Shown: in pieces, positions 33,596-43,390 of the stretch
Layout of the letters: every line of letters begins with the position of its first letter
How positions within the stretch are numbered: the first letter of the stretch is position 1
Source of the DNA: Aquarana catesbeiana
Lineage: Eukaryota; Chordata; Amphibia; Anura; Ranidae
Length of the DNA: 64,000 bases
Reading direction: 5' to 3'
Assembly (NCBI RefSeq): GCF_042186555.1
Contig: NC_133324.1
Span: forward strand, 133,661,577 to 133,725,576
Translations under genes and position numbers: made by a program
Notes under the pieces: model-generated
Seen by the model: only the letters and a program-made list of their open reading frames with translations
Database searches by the model: none
What the model was told of the DNA's origin: nothing

Positions 33596-34085
33596 AGGTA
33601 TACTGTAACGAGTGAGACACAATGCCAACACACTGAAAAATAGAAGGGGATTACGTACACTTTAATGGGTTGACTATGTAATTCAAAGCAAGTATTAAAG
33701 CAACAGATCCCCACTAGCTGCCCCCTGTAAAAGCAAAAGTTGTATTCGTAGCAGTCCAGGGGGGCGCGTGAATTCTTCTGTCTCTGGTAGAGCTGTGGTG
33801 CCTCCTGACAGCCCATACATCACTTCTGTGTTCTGTAATGGGGGGGGGCAGTAATACCCAACAATCAAAAAATTGCAACAGGCTCGATTTCTGCAAATGG
33901 CTTTATATGTGAAAAAGACTTACAACAGCTACTATCCAGTGCACAGAGAGATTTCCTTCACTTCCTGTCCTGCTAATAAACAGTGATGGGAACTGTCAAA
34001 CAGCAACACAGAACCCCTGTCAGACTTTTATGTCTATCGGCTGCAGATTTCCCCATTGTAAAACCATGATCCATGGGACAGAGAG
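33596..34085. other. unassigned sequence
   Basis: Open frames on the minus strand (33415-33896) have no known match. G run at 33840-33848. Nothing else recognised. Confidence 0.4.
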
Positions 34086-34465
34086 TAATGCCCAGTACAC
34101 ACGATGAGAAAAAAATCGGATGAAAAATATCATCTGATAATCGGATCGTTAGTACTCAGCTTTTCGAGAACCGATCAGGACAGTTCATGCAAAATTATCC
34201 AAAAGGGACAAACATGAAAATATTGCTTGTAGGATACCGGAACAATTTTTGTGTAATTTGTATGGTGTATACTAAAAAATACTATTTTTTTCATCTGTAT
34301 TGTATAAATGCTTGGACACATCACTCCCGAAGTTGTATTCTGATGTATGAGAATTTCTGTAACTTTGTTAACCTATTGGTGTTCGATATGAGAGTAGCAT
34401 GCAAAAAAACAAAACAAAAAGGGTCGATCATTTATCCAATATTCTTATCGTGTGTACGAGGCCAA
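34086..34465. mobile_element. MITE with GTACACACGATGAG ends, copy 2
   Basis: Left TAATGCCCAGTACACACGAT and right CTTATCGTGTGTACGAGGCC are inverted. Shares its interior with 12091-12447 (GACAGTTCATGCAAAAT, GATATGAGAGTAGCATGCAA). Confidence 0.75.
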
Positions 34466-34557
34466 AGAAAAATCTCTCGAAGTGAGCCCCAGATATTAGT
34501 AAAATCTGAAATGTGAACAGGAGTTTCAATCTTTCCCACTCTATCCAAAACTAGAAG

Positions 34558-34558
34558 G

Positions 34559-34605
<47 letters not shown>
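34558..34605. repeat. A-run of about 48
   Basis: Uninterrupted A homopolymer with GGGAGG after it. It may be the tail of a retrotransposed copy, but no source element is recognisable upstream. Confidence 0.95.
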
Positions 34606-34608
<3 letters not shown>

Positions 34609-35240
34609 AGGAGATTTGTCTTGACATACAATTTAACAATCCGGTGACAAGGCAGGGTTTATAGAACAGAAGAGATATTATAAAATCTCCCCCTTTCCTG
34701 TCAGAGGTAATGTGAATTGAGACGCGCATGCGCTACTCAGACCACATTTACGGCAAGCTCCGTGTGCCGCTGCGATGTGACTCCTGAACGTGGGAATGAT
34801 GTCACCGTGGCCAGGCCATTCAGGTGACGAGCTTACAAAACGAAGTGCCGGGGGGGGGGGGGGGGGGAGCCATGACAGCGATGGAGGGCTCTGTTTGCAG
34901 GCAAGTCTGTCTTTACGTATGGTACTAGGATGCAGTGCAGGGGGCCCATTTTTTAGCATCTTTATGGTGACTTTACTACAGATTTAAGGGCCTGTGCACA
35001 CCAGGGGGGATCCAGTAGCATTGTATGCATTGGTGCACTGCAATGTCTTTCATTGTGAATGGCACCCCAACACAACGCATGGTGTTGTGTGTTGAACTGC
35101 CAAAAAATACGACCTTCCGCCCAGATTGTCACGTGTTGGAGGTGCATTTCAGCCACTCATTTTGCATATAGGCCGTTACATAGATTAATACACAAAGCAC
35201 TCCAAGATTTACCCTTTTCATGCTGGTTCCTCCTGGCCCC
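34606..35240. repeat. mixed repeats with a G run
   Basis: G18 run near 34850-34867. Blocks such as TGTGCACACCAGGGGGGATC and GCATTGGTGCACTGCAATG look like the 'TTCACAC' type of repeat. No gene. Confidence 0.4.
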
Positions 35241-35503
35241 TTAAGAGAGTTATGACGCCTGAAGGTGGGGCTTAAGAGCACGTGACCGCCGTGATTGGCT
35301 GTCACATGATACAAAAAACTCCTGATCGCGAGCAGCGATTAGGAGCTTTCGTTAGGCGCTTGTAATGGTGTTGGGAGCACCGCACTCGCTCTCAGCACAG
35401 CTGTTTGGACTGCAATTCACACAAATACGCGGCCCCTTCGGCGCCAAGGACCAGGCGCTGACAGGCTCTATATTTGCGTGTGGTCGGCGCCAAAGGGTTA
35501 AGT
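35240..35503. mobile_element. probable TTAA-flanked MITE (GGCGCC type)
   Basis: TTAA near 35241 and 35500 with CGGCGCCAAAGGG immediately before the right one. Contains GGCCCCTTCGGCGCCAAGGA and TATATTTGCGTG. The left end lacks a clear matching inverted repeat. Confidence 0.4.
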
Positions 35504-36083
35504 AACAATAAGAATACCTCTTGTATTTAGACAATATTTGTTCCCTCTGAGCTCAGCTGAACAATATATAGTGAGGTTATCGGTGTATACATACAATGTA
35601 AGTCATTTGCATATTATCTTCTATCTAAGCCCTATAGAATGGGGGAACTCTGGTCAAGGTAGATCCACAGACAGCAGCGCCCAGCAAGATCCTTCTGATC
35701 TGAGTGATTGTGTTTGGACAAGGTAGTCAAACTGTACTCTGTCATTCCAATCTCTGACACAGCTGATAAGACTTTTTACTAATGACTGTGTCAGCATGGC
35801 AGGAGCCTTCCCCTCCTCCGCCAATGGACACACAGCGACCGGAACACGGCCTCCGCTAAAACGCCACACCTTATGTAATCTTCATTCCTCATTGAGGCCA
35901 AAAGAATTCCAACACGGCATAAAAACTACTAAAGGAACTATACAGGCGATATTGTGGAAAGTCAGGATTCTGACCTTTATGGATCAATGATTGTGAATAA
36001 GCCTTGTCAGCCCAATACACTATATTCCCTGGGAAAAGGACAAACTTTGAACGGGAGAAATGCAAGTAGGATTCTGCATCACC
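35504..36083. other. unassigned sequence
   Basis: Overlapping short frames around 35538-36163 without known match. CTGTGTCAG and CAAACTGTACTCTGTC blocks. No gene or repeat named. Confidence 0.35.
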
Positions 36084-36760
36084 TTAACCACTTATCTACT
36101 GGGCACTCTCACCCCCTTCCTGCCCAGGCCATTTTTCAGCTTTCAGCGCTGGTCACACTTTGAATGACAATTGTGCGGTCATGCTACACTGTAACCATGT
36201 GAAATTTTTATCATTTTCTTGATACAAATGGAGCTTTCTTTTGGTGGTATTTAATCACTGCTGGGATTTTTATTTTGGAAAAAAATAAGACCGAAAATGT
36301 TGAAAAAAAAAAAAAAAAAAAAAAAAGTTTTACTTTCTGTCAGTAAATTTTGTAAATAAGTAATTTTCTCCTTCACTGGATGTGCGCTGATGAGGCAGCA
36401 CAGATGGGCACTAACAGGCTGCACTGATGGGCATTGATAGGTGGCACTGACAGGCACTGATGGGCATCACTGAAAGCCAGCACTGACTGGCATCACTAAT
36501 GGGCACTGATTTCTGGCTGTGGTGGGCACAGATTGTTAGCACCGATTGCTGGCACTGGTGGGTATGGGTTGCTGGCGCTCTAATGTAATCAGGGCAACGA
36601 TCATCAGTGCCCTGATTACATCTCTTACTGTCCCCTGCGAGGAAATGTCGCTGATCGGCTCTCCTCGCCACACACACTGTCAGCGTGAGATGATGAGAGC
36701 CGATTACTGGCACTTCCATGTTTACATGTGATTGGACACAGCCGATCACGCGATTAAAGA
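36084..36760 (+). mobile_element. piggyBac-like ranid repeat with internal minisatellite
   Basis: Begins TTAACCACTTATCTACTGG and contains GGAGCTTTCTTTTGGTGGTA, a block I associate with an abundant TTAA-inserted frog family. An A26 run (36302-36326) and a degenerate 20-25 bp repeat follow (GCACTGATGGGCATTGATAG, GGCACTGACAGGCACTGATG) at 36380-36560. The right boundary is unclear. Confidence 0.6.
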
Positions 36761-36779
36761 GCCGCGTCAGCTTGCACTG

Positions 36780-37175
36780 TGTCCTAGCAACGCGGTGCAG
36801 GCATGCAGGAGCTGCCGCTCGGGTGCGCCGTCATTTGACGTCCACCCAGAACGAGAGCCGCACCGTCCCACCAACATTTGACGGTGCTCCATGCAGGCAG
36901 CCTATGGAAGTGAATGCAGACACAGCCACATGTCCTAATTTGACAGGCGTGCAGGAGTGGGTTCGGGGCTCCAATGCGCCTGCGTTTGGTGCTATGCGCC
37001 CGCTCCTGTGCGCCTGTCAAATTAGTACACGTGACTGCGTCTGTACAGCCTTGTGTCTGCATTCACTTTCATAGGCTGCCTGCATGCAGCTACGGGGGGT
37101 TCCAGGTACAAAAAATCAATGCCTCATTCATGCAGTACAGGTGCCAGCGCTTGTGTGAACTGGGCTTTTAACGCA
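36780..37175. mobile_element. palindromic GC-rich MITE
   Basis: TCCTAATTTGACAGGCGTG (about 36932) mirrors GCGCCTGTCAAATTAGTAC (about 37010), and GCAGGCAGCCTATGGAAGTG mirrors CACTTTCATAGGCTGCCTGC. The frames on both strands at 36718-37171 give similar peptides because of the palindrome. Confidence 0.65.
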
Positions 37176-37199
37176 GAGAAAATTGATTTGAGAAGTATA

Positions 37200-37445
37200 A
37201 GGCTCCATTCACACTAGTGCAATCTCAGATGTGATTTGAGTCGCATAGATTTGCATGTCAATAGACATCACATTGTTTTTTTAAAAGGTGCTCATTCACA
37301 TTAATGGAACTCAGCACAGAGCAATTATAGAAAAGGTTCCTGTACTACTTTAGTGTGATTCCAGCTCAATTTTGGCCCCACAGAATATGCAAACGACATC
37401 CAAAATGCAACCAAGTCGCACTAGATAATCACACTGACAATCAGA
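37200..37445. repeat. 'TTCACACT' frog repeat
   Basis: GGCTCCATTCACACTAGTGC, GATTTGAGTCGCATAGATTT and TCGCACTAGATAATC. Related to 26756-27065 and 39911-40180. Confidence 0.5.
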
Positions 37446-37622
37446 TCCAAGAACCTAGCCTAAAACAAACTTTATAATTCTCATACTTCCCAGAATGCTT
37501 TCTTCTGGTCATAAATGTATAAGCGTTTACATGCATTCAGTGTATCTAAGATCCCATTTAGATGGGGGGTACAGGTATGAATCTGCAATTCTTGCCAGTA
37601 AAGAAACGACCTCCATGTATAC

Positions 37623-37781
37623 CAGGGATATGCAATTAGCGGACCTCCAGCTGTTGCAAAACTACAAGTCCCATCATGCCTCTGCCTCTGGGTGTCATGC
37701 TTGTGGCTGTCAGAGTCTTGCTATGCCTCATGGGACTTGTAGTTCTACAACAGCTGGAGGTCCGTCAATTGCATATCCCTG
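37623..37781. mobile_element. hAT-type palindromic MITE with paired ZNF143-like motifs, copy 2
   Basis: Ends CAGGGATATGCAATTAGCGG and TCAATTGCATATCCCTG, with perfect 8-bp flanks ATGTATAC (37615-37622 and 37782-37789). The core carries ACTACAAGTCCCATCATGCC and, reversed, GCCTCATGGGACTTGTAGTT. Confidence 0.93.
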
Positions 37782-38089
37782 ATGTATACGCTGTGTGCAA
37801 ACAGCTGCAGCCAGATGAATACCCCGTGCAAATGAATGGCTGCCGCTGCCACCGTTTGCCTGTAACCACTCATAGAATTAGGGGCTGTGACCAGCCCAGG
37901 ACATGGATGGTTTACATCCAGGGATGAAGGTTCTGGATGCAGGTAAATCGTTTGTATGTGGCCATAGCACAATGTTACATTTAGCTGTATCTGTATGCTG
38001 CACTCCAGCCACCTGTCTGAATGAGCCCTATTCTGCAAAGATTTCTATTTTCTCTTAACACAGGTTTTTTTATTCAATCAAACAAAAAC

Positions 38090-38505
38090 CTTCCCGTGTA
38101 TACCCAGCTTCTGTCTGTTTGACCGAAGTCAATCTATCAATGGACTTCCGTTCAACAAGGATGGCCACACACTAATCCAAATTCGTCCGGTCCCTGCAGA
38201 ACCGCCTGAATTTCTATCTATCTATGATGGCCAGCGTTCAGCAGGAACCCTCAGCATGGAGCCCTCTCCATTCAACTGCTTCTGTCAGATGGTCTTTCTG
38301 GAAAACCAGCAACGAGCACATACAGCCAATGGGCTACAGTGCTGATCGGTGTATTCTGGCAGGAGGAGAACCCCCCACTGTCAGAATAAAGACACTGCAG
38401 GGAGGATCCCTCCATCCACCTAGAATGTATGGATGGGGAAATTGGTTCAGTTTTCTTCATTCAGTCATGTATGGGGAGCTTAGTGTCCAAACTAACATGG
38501 CATGA
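38090..38505. repeat. mixed frog-type repeats
   Basis: GACTTCCGTTCAACAAGGAT, AATTCGTCCGGTCCCTGC, ATTCTGGCAGGAGGAGAACC and GGGAGGATCCCTCCATCCAC. These blocks recur near 8040, 18541 and 48700. No gene. Confidence 0.5.
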
Positions 38506-38591
38506 AGGACAAGTTACAGAACAACGTCAGGCTTTTGGTGCAAAAGTAATGTAAGGAGTAAGGTGTGAAAAGCAGAACTTGTACAGGTTGG

Positions 38592-38618
38592 TACACACAC
38601 ACACACACACACACACAC
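38592..38618. repeat. (AC)n microsatellite
   Basis: About 13 AC units. Confidence 0.95.
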
Positions 38619-38793
38619 TTTAAGCCCAAGCTGAAAATCGGCCAAAAAACAGTTGTCTTGGCAATTACCGGACGACTTTTGGACCGTGTGTACAACTCCT
38701 TGACCAGCTTCAGGTCAATCAAGCATGCTTTTCCAGCATCTGATGATAGGCAACAACAGCCAATGACTGAGCGTTGGTCACTGTATTCTGGCA

Positions 38794-38940
38794 GTGGGGG
38801 CAGTGAGGACAGTGGGGGCAGTGAGGACAGTGGGGGCAGTGAGGACAGTGAGGACAGTGGGGGCAGTGGGGGCAGTGAGGACAGTGAGGGCAGTGGGGGC
38901 AGTGGGGGCAGTGGGGGCAGTGAGGACAGTGGGGGCAGTC
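38794..38940. repeat. 9-bp minisatellite GGGGGCAGT / GAGGACAGT with quadruplex potential
   Basis: About 16 copies of two 9-bp variants in mixed order. At about 38888-38918 three or four G-runs separated by CAGT fit the G3+N1-7 quadruplex pattern on the plus strand. The flanks (ATTCTGGCAG before, CCCCCTGTCAGAACACAATG after) belong to a frog repeat, so it arose by expansion inside that repeat. Serine/glycine and cysteine/proline/histidine frames here are artefacts. Confidence 0.95.
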
Positions 38941-39039
38941 CCCCCTGTCAGAACACAATGGCTTAGTGGGAAGATCGCTGCACTAACATTGCATGTGTAA
39001 GTATAGGGATCTACATGTTGGTTTTCATGCCATCAAAAA

Positions 39040-39395
39040 AAAAAAAAAAAAAATTTAAATAAAATAAACCATGTCCTGTGTGTACCCAGGATTAGGGCAA
39101 AGCAATAGACTGGTTTAATGTAGAACTTCACAGCAGCACTGCCAAAAAAAATGCCCCGTACTTCCAAGTATAAAAGGAGCATGCAACCCGCTCCATGCTG
39201 TCATAGGGAGTCCATAGCCCAGTATAAAGCCAGCCATAGACCGTGCGAATCTTGGCCGGTTCAGCACAGTCCATCCGAAAGTCCAACCATCAATCAACTT
39301 GGGTACAACCAGCCTGTCGGATTTTACATGCGATTATTGGTTGGACGCAGGAAAGGAAAATCGCTCCATCTATGGCCGGCTTAAAAAAGTCAACT
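39040..39395. repeat. CTAGCAGCT-type repeat piece
   Basis: A run (39036-39052), AAAGCCAGCCATAGACCGTG, CAACCAGCCTGTCGGATTTT, ACATGCGATTATTGG and CTATGGCCGGCTTAAA. Confidence 0.55.
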
Positions 39396-39905
39396 CTAGA
39401 GGCTCATTCCAAACAGGAATTTGCTTCTCTCCCATTGGCTGAAGTGACATGGGAATGATAGGAAGGTAAATCCTGCACACATGCCACAAGGTGAAGGTAC
39501 ATTATAGGTTCCTCTCCCCCGCAGACACTGTTGCATTTAAAAATTGGCATTCTGTGAATGAAAAACCAACCAGTCCTGTGTGCCACCGCAGACAGGCTTG
39601 TCATTTCAATAGACTGCGAGTGCCAAGATCAGAGCCCTTGTAGTCCATTCCAATATCCTGCAGCTTCCAAACAGAAAAGAGGAGGAGGTGTCTGCAGGAG
39701 CCTGACATTGCACCTGTGATCTGCTGATTGTGAGTGCAATGATCTGCCGGCTCCTGGTAGAACAACAAAATAATAAACTTACATTTAAATTAATTGTTTT
39801 TTCCCCCAAAAGGTGAAGAGATCCTTTAAAGTGAAGCTGTTGCCTTACCCTGCGTGTGTAACGGTTGCCTTGAGAGCGATGCTTCCACACCGGTCAAATG
39901 TATCT
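39396..39905. other. unassigned sequence
   Basis: Includes TGACATTGCACCTGTGATCT near 39704 and AAAAGGTGAAGAGATCCTTTA near 39809. No gene or named repeat. Confidence 0.35.
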
Positions 39906-39907
39906 CT

Positions 39908-40445
39908 AAGCCCTGGTTCACAGTGATGCGATTTGGCATGTAAAATCACAGGCTATTGTCCGCAATGGAACTGTCCCAATCGGTGCGACACCACACTGAT
40001 TCCCAAAAGTAGTTTCTGTACTAATTTTAGCGATTTCAGGTGCAATTTCAATAGACATCTGTGCAGGAAACCGCACAGATGTCTCTGAAATCATCGGACT
40101 GACATGCGGCAATGAAATTGTGCAAGTTCACCTGAACTCACACGATTTCAATCCCCAGCAGTGTGAACCTGGGCTCAATTTGATTGTACAATCTGCTTTA
40201 TATTTACCAAAAGTACATATGATGACACACCTAAACAATTCATTCAGTTTCCATTATATCAGAGGGATATATATATTTATTTATTTATTACACACACACT
40301 ACATAGTTGCTGGTAAAGAAGATTGTACAATGTATGGTCAGCTTTAGATCCAGGTGCTGCCTGATAGGATGCAAACCGAATGAATTGTTTAGGTTTGGTT
40401 GTACAATCAGATGGCACAGTGTATGGCCAGCTTTAAAGTTTAAAA
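39908..40445. repeat. 'TTCACA' repeat and a second repeat with ATGGCCAGCTTTAA end
   Basis: CCCTGGTTCACAGTGATGCG to AGTGTGAACCTGGGC (39912-40175) is an inverted-ended repeat. 40180-40440 has TTTGATTGTACAATCTGC and GTTGTACAATCAGATGGCAC inverted ends and TGTATGGCCAGCTTTAAAG. Confidence 0.55.
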
Positions 40446-40539
40446 TGATGCAGCAGCCCTAGCACAGTCATTACTAGAGATGACACAACTACAAAGTCTT
40501 CCAGTCCTGACTTCACACATCCACCAAACCACATGGCTG

Positions 40540-41010
40540 GAAACTACCGACCAACTTCACCGATCCCTCCGGACAACGTGCTGCACCAATCAGAACAAGC
40601 CTGCACTCTGCGATCTACAGGTGGGAGCGATGAGATCGGGCTGTCCCCAGACACACACACACCTCTCCGATCACATAGGTGGTACTCACAGCCATATCTG
40701 GGTCGTAGCAGGGGGGAGACATCCTCATGGTGCATCCTGGTGCAGCTCCAACACCTTCAACTTGTCCCCGGATGATGGCGATGTTCAGTCCAGAGATCAC
40801 AGTCCCCCGATCAGTGCCCGATCAATCCCCGATCAATCCCCGGCACTCCGAGCCTCCGCTCCTGCCTGTTGCTCTCAGTGTGTACAATGTCAGTGTGTGC
40901 GATCTCCTTCCCTCCTCCTCCTTCTTCTCTCCGGTGCTGCTGCCTGCACCCTCCCCCTCCTCCTTCTCTACATTTTACTAACCTATCAGCGCCACCTACC
41001 TGGAGAAGGT
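40540..41010 (-). promoter_or_regulatory. candidate CpG-containing promoter / 5' region of a minus-strand gene
   Basis: About 470 bp without repeat signatures and visibly richer in CG dinucleotides than its surroundings (for example CCGATCAATCCCCGATCAAT near 40818 and CCGGCACTCCGAGCCTCCGC near 40839). On the minus strand it holds two donor-like sites, CAGGTAGGT at about 40994-41003 and GGCTGTGAGT at 40684-40693. This is the only stretch in the window that looks like a host transcription start. CpG density was judged by eye. Confidence 0.35.
40690..40735 (-). CDS. candidate first coding exon, unidentified gene (15 codons plus 1 base)
   Basis: Minus-strand ATG at 40735-40733 opens MHHEDVSPLLRPRYG and leaves one base before a near-consensus donor GTGAGT (40689-40684). 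A second ATG six bases on reads MRMSPPCYDPDMA in another frame and also reaches the donor. In the first frame the peptide contains D-V-S-P-L-L, which fits the acidic di-leucine sorting pattern, but this is a short motif and may be chance. The phase (one base left) is compatible with the possible exon at 4190-4330. No protein family is recognised. Could equally be untranslated leader or not transcribed. Confidence 0.22.
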
Positions 41011-41131
41011 TGTCACCAGAGGAGGACATGAGGACCTCACTCTGATCTGATGGGTCCTGGAGGAGTTCTTCTTCTTCTTCTTCTCTAAATAAATCACATT
41101 TGTAGTTTAGAGCAGAGCTGCAGCCAAAAAG
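41000..41131 (-). other. candidate alternative upstream exon on the minus strand
   Basis: Bounded on the minus strand by a pyrimidine-rich acceptor-like CTTCTTCTTTTTGGCTGCAG (ending near 41120) and a donor CAG|GTAGGT with the last exon base at 41000. It is open in one frame with an E-rich run from a (GAA)6 tract, followed by SDQSEVLMSSSGDNLLQ. Unidentified; the GAA repeat weakens the case. Confidence 0.2.
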
Positions 41132-41340
41132 AAGAAGCTTACAATAAATGAGTTCTGAATTCTAGGTATGGATATGTTTACATTGCACTTACATTGCTCC
41201 AGCTTACACGTTCCATACCTATAGGATTCTCAATGAATGAAAACCTTTCTCCGATTGGAAGAGGTGGAGGGACAAGCAGTGGCTTCAAGATCTCCACCTT
41301 ATCCAACCAGAAAATGAATTGTATCATTGAGAAGTATGTA

Positions 41341-42372
41341 TGTAGCTCTGGCAGATTTATGATCTATCATCTGATAGGTAAATTTAGTGAATTGCTTGTT
41401 ATAGGAAGTTAGATTTGCCTCTGTTCCAGCTTGGCTGACGTTGCGTGTGGTTCCACATTGTGCCGGTGGGTGTCGTTGTCACCATCGGCGGGTGTTGGAA
41501 AAGAAACGCGTTGAAGCGGATGAGTGTTCCTCTGTCCCGGAGACAACTCGGTGTAGGTGGTCCTCCGAGTTGCATTCTGGGAGAGGGTATTTATGGGACA
41601 GACGCCATGTTTAGGGACTCGTTTTCAGCCACCTGCTGGCCCTCCTGGCCGACAGGTATGTGTTAGAGTACCACCTCGTGGTCCTCCGTTCTGGAAGGCC
41701 CGCTTCGCTGTGGCGCTTGGGTGGGCCCAGAAGCCTGTCCATGGTCCTGAGCTGTCTATCCTGAGTGAAGAAGCTGGACAACCGAGGAGATCCCAGGGGA
41801 GGACCCGTCATGGAAGGATCATGCAGAGTGCTGGTCTGGAGAGGGGCCTGGTGACTCAGTTGGAGGACGTATCCTAAAGTGATCCTACCACATAGTACTG
41901 CCGGGTTGGCTTAAAGGTCCAAGTACTGTGTCTGACATTCATCGCAAACCAATACATCCTGTGGCAGAGGATCGTACGGGTTTATTTCAAGCAAGTCTGT
42001 GGCAGAGACTTTTGTTCGTGCTACGTGCTGGCTGCTAGACAAGTGAGAGAGGTCTATCCAGGCGAGTAAATATCGTGTCCCACAAAAAGGGGCATGCATT
42101 CAATTACAGTATTCAACCTTAAAGGATGTTCTAAAGAAACCCAAAGAAAGGTATTTGAGCTTCCCTGCAGTTTTCCGCCTGCCTCTTTCCTGCTACTTCC
42201 TTCGTTACTTGGTTCAATAAAGCATTGAAAACGTACTCAAGTGTTGGTGCTTATATCGTCCAGAGGTAAACTCAATGGAACCCTTAGACCCGGTGCCGGT
42301 GAAACAGAGGTATCGAGAGTGAAGGTAACAGCCCGCTTAAACCAGCAGCTCCACCAAGAGTTAGTGTCTACA
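41341..42372 (+). repeat. 5' long terminal repeat
   Basis: Starts TGTAGCTCTGGCAG and ends ACA just before the primer site, giving the TG...CA form of an LTR, about 1,032 bp. Its first 131 bp repeat at 44457. A polyadenylation signal AATAAA lies at 42216-42221. I could not fix a TATA box. Confidence 0.8.
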
Positions 42373-42374
42373 CG

Positions 42375-42393
42375 TGGGGGCGTCGTCCGGAAT
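42375..42393 (+). other. primer-binding site, tRNA-Pro type
   Basis: TGGGGGCGTCGTCCGGAAT, two bases after the LTR end. It differs from the standard tRNA-Pro primer site by one inserted G and one substitution. Confidence 0.75.
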
Positions 42394-42507
42394 TTGTTGA
42401 CCATCAATTCTCGCAACCGAGAGAGGTGTTTTACCGGGAGTTTACGGTGAGAGCTGGACTTTTTTCAGGAAGAGAAGAGGTTAAAATTTGCAAGACTTTA
42501 TTTCTGA

Positions 42508-43390
42508 ATGCGTAGGCGGCGGGCGCCAGTAAAAGCCCGGGAGCTACGTGATCAGAAGAACAAGTGGGAGGACCCTACCCTACTTGATACCGCGTGGGAC
42601 GCGTGTATGTGTTTGGCGCCAGAGAAGAAGAGAGGCCTCATGATCATGCTGAGAAGATCAGAGTGTGGCCATGTCTTTTTCAGCGATGCAGCCAATTATG
42701 GGACCAAGAATGTTCCCTGCAAGCACTGTGTCGAGTGTTGTACTGACCAGAACCCCGCTTACGGACACTGGTGTTCGTCTGAAGCCGCAGGGGAGGTTTG
42801 TTCTGTATACCTCAGGAGATATTGAGGGACTGGGCATGATCTGTCACCGATGTGAAGGAATGGCCGTACATCTCCGTCCATTTGGCCGATGCCTGCAATG
42901 TGGAGAGTATTTGTTTGTGGTGGAGCAACCTACCATGTCGCCCTGTGCTTATCGAATGGATTGGGCAACAGGTATCGCCACAGTAGAAGCTGCTACTACT
43001 ACGGAGAGAGAACGGCAGGCCACCACTTTGCCTGTTGTTGCCAAGAATGTTCTGGAGAGAGACACTGTTGTTGCCGTCTCACCAGCGGACATTGCTTTGA
43101 ATTCTGTGTCCACCACGCCTGCCTCTGTTGTACCTGTCCAGAGGAAGGTGGAATATGTGAAGGCTTCCCGCGGCCGTGGCCGAGGCCTACCCCAGAGACT
43201 ACCCGAACCGGATCCAACAAAGTCCACATCAGGAACGGGTAAGCAGCTGATGGGGAATGTATCTGGGACTGTAAATAAGTATCTGCCAGCAGAAGAACTG
43301 GGAGATTCGGAAATAGAATCCTTGTCGGATCTTTCCGGTGATGATGACCTATTTGAGACTATATCACAAGAGATGTCGCCTCTGCTATGA
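42508..43390 (+). pseudogene. unknown cysteine-rich / basic / acidic protein of the LTR element, frameshifted
   Basis: Two overlapping frames share one apparent protein. Frame one (42508-42825, 105 codons) starts MRRRRAPVKARELRD and has a cluster of Cys and His between about residues 53 and 92. Frame two (open to 43390) continues the Cys pattern with two CxxC pairs (CHRC and CLQC, about 42841-42900). Then come a serine/threonine/valine-rich part, a basic RGRGRG patch (about 43170-43185), and an acidic, Ser-rich C-terminus (about 43300-43370). A +1 shift between about 42797 and 42830 is needed to link the Cys-rich halves. The layout suggests a zinc-binding nucleic-acid-associated protein with an acidic tail, as in some viral regulatory proteins; that is inference. 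It sits where gag is expected but I see no matrix, capsid or CCHC nucleocapsid signature. Possibly a captured or accessory gene. Confidence 0.45.

Noticed and set aside
38565..38966. Ser-Gly and Cys-Pro-His repeat proteins
   Set aside because: Translations of the 9-bp minisatellite.
40480..41031. 183-codon plus-strand frame
   Set aside because: Composition follows the opposite-strand GC-rich promoter-like region; no domain or signal is recognisable and a CTCC-repeat gives the leucine run.
41500..41520. AAACGCGTTG inside the 5' LTR as another copy of the GAAACGC module
   Set aside because: No AATAAA at the usual distance and surrounding sequence differs; probably chance.
42889..43242. Cys-rich 117-codon frame inside the LTR element
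   Set aside because: It is a third-frame shadow of the longer frame that ends at 43390; the Cys content comes from TGT/TGC-rich codons of that sequence.
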